Below are positions 5,375 to 5,797 of a stretch of 5,797 nucleotides of DNA, one piece after another. The notes beneath the pieces were generated by a model that was given only the letters and a program-made list of their open reading frames with translations, ran no database searches and was not told the DNA's origin. Made by a program: the position numbers and the translations under genes. Source of the DNA: Dehalococcoidia bacterium UBA5629 (GTDB taxonomy: Bacteria; Chloroflexota; Dehalococcoidia; GIF9; UBA5629); contig DIKB01000072.1 in assembly GCA_002421445.1 (NCBI GenBank), forward strand, positions 1 to 5,797. Reading direction: 5' to 3'. How positions within the stretch are numbered: the stretch's first letter is position 1; each line of letters opens with the position of its first letter.

Positions 5375-5797
5375 TTACATATTTTTACCGGTGCAAGCAG
5401 CCAGTTGGGACAACTCCTTCATTAATCTGGAAAAATCGGATGGAGTCAACGACTGCAAACCATCCACCAGTGCATCCTTTGGATTCGGATGAACCTCAAT
5501 CAATAATCCATCAGCGCCGGCAGCAACAGCAGCTTTGGCGATAGACGGCACAAAATCATGATGCCCGGCTGCATGACTGGGATCAACAATAACGGGCAGA
5601 TGGCTGAATTTTTTTACGACTGCAATTGACGATATATCGAGGGAGAAACGGATGCTGTCTTCGAATGTACGGATGCCACGCTCGCATAATATGACATTCG
5701 GGTTTCCCTGTGCGAGTATGTAATCAGCTGCGGTCAGCCATTCCGTAACCGTTGATGATAACCCTCTTTTCAATACGACAGGACGATTGGTCATACC
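5375..5797 (-). CDS. aroF: 3-deoxy-D-arabino-heptulosonate-7-phosphate (DAHP) synthase, C-terminal part
   Basis: This enzyme condenses phosphoenolpyruvate and erythrose 4-phosphate to DAHP, the first step of the shikimate pathway. The last 140 codons are visible; the start lies beyond the right edge, and the internal ATG at 5794 is not the start because GxTNRPVVLKRG is mid-barrel family sequence. Numbering from the first visible codon, substrate-binding motifs are LKRG (9-12) and CERGIRTF (38-45). Metal ligands of the family are His75 in DPSH, Glu101 in IEVHP and Asp112 in VDGLQSL. The remaining metal ligand, a cysteine, would lie in the unseen N-terminal half. The pattern matches the type Ibeta (KDO8P-synthase-like) class, usually about 335-350 residues, so roughly 40% is seen. 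Whether it carries a regulatory N-terminal domain cannot be told. The aroF label is the common symbol for this class, not an orthology claim. Confidence 0.93.
   Translation of the reverse strand, partial: GMTNRPVVLKRGLSSTVTEWLTAADYILAQGNPNVILCERGIRTFEDSIRFSLDISSIAVVKKFSHLPVIVDPSHAAGHHDFVPSIAKAAVAAGADGLLIEVHPNPKDALVDGLQSLTPSDFSRLMKELSQLAACTGKNM

Overview
All six genes supported in this window read on the minus strand, so transcription runs from high to low coordinates. The right-hand part belongs to aromatic amino acid biosynthesis: the C-terminal part of a DAHP synthase (5375-5797, start outside the window), then a monofunctional prephenate dehydratase with an ACT domain (pheA, 4392-5231). 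The rest is a branched-chain amino acid type (HAAT family) ABC importer operon in the order: lipoprotein substrate-binding protein (2853-4106), LivH permease (1846-2739), LivM permease (831-1865) and LivG ATPase (827 down to the left edge). The ligand cannot be read from sequence. The second ATPase, LivF, is not in the window.

The organism is a bacterium with strong AGGAGG-type ribosome binding sites and moderate GC. Its binding protein is a lipoprotein, as in monoderm bacteria and Chloroflexota. The protein style (LivG with an LPHGHQ signature, type Ibeta-like DAHP synthase next to a stand-alone PheA) reminds me of Dehalococcoidia-like Chloroflexota. That is a guess from memory, not a demonstrated assignment.

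Three non-coding stretches separate the genes. The 143 bp before pheA hold a good promoter candidate and a perfect Shine-Dalgarno sequence. The 285 bp between pheA and the binding-protein gene hold a tandem pentanucleotide repeat that makes overlapping -10 hexamers, a small palindrome and a composite stem-loop in a leader of about 200 nt. The 113 bp between the binding-protein gene and livH hold a perfect 12-bp stem-loop without a U-tract, placed where it could give higher expression of the binding protein than of the membrane genes. livH-livM (20 bp overlap) and livM-livG (3 bp gap) are tightly coupled.

The most unusual feature is at the left edge. The LivG reading frame is normal through its H-loop, but in place of the usual C-terminus it continues in frame into a high-GC, G/C-ending-codon segment resembling the TrkA_C/RCK_C end and first following membrane helix of an SLC13-type permease. 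Hand-counted GC is about 69% for bases 1-180 and about 56% for 181-420. This is either a real gene fusion or transfer, or, more probably, an assembly or amplification chimera joined at a shared V-E-G-T-P-A-Q-I-Q-like motif. I see no RNA genes, CRISPR arrays, transposases or clearly novel multi-gene system.
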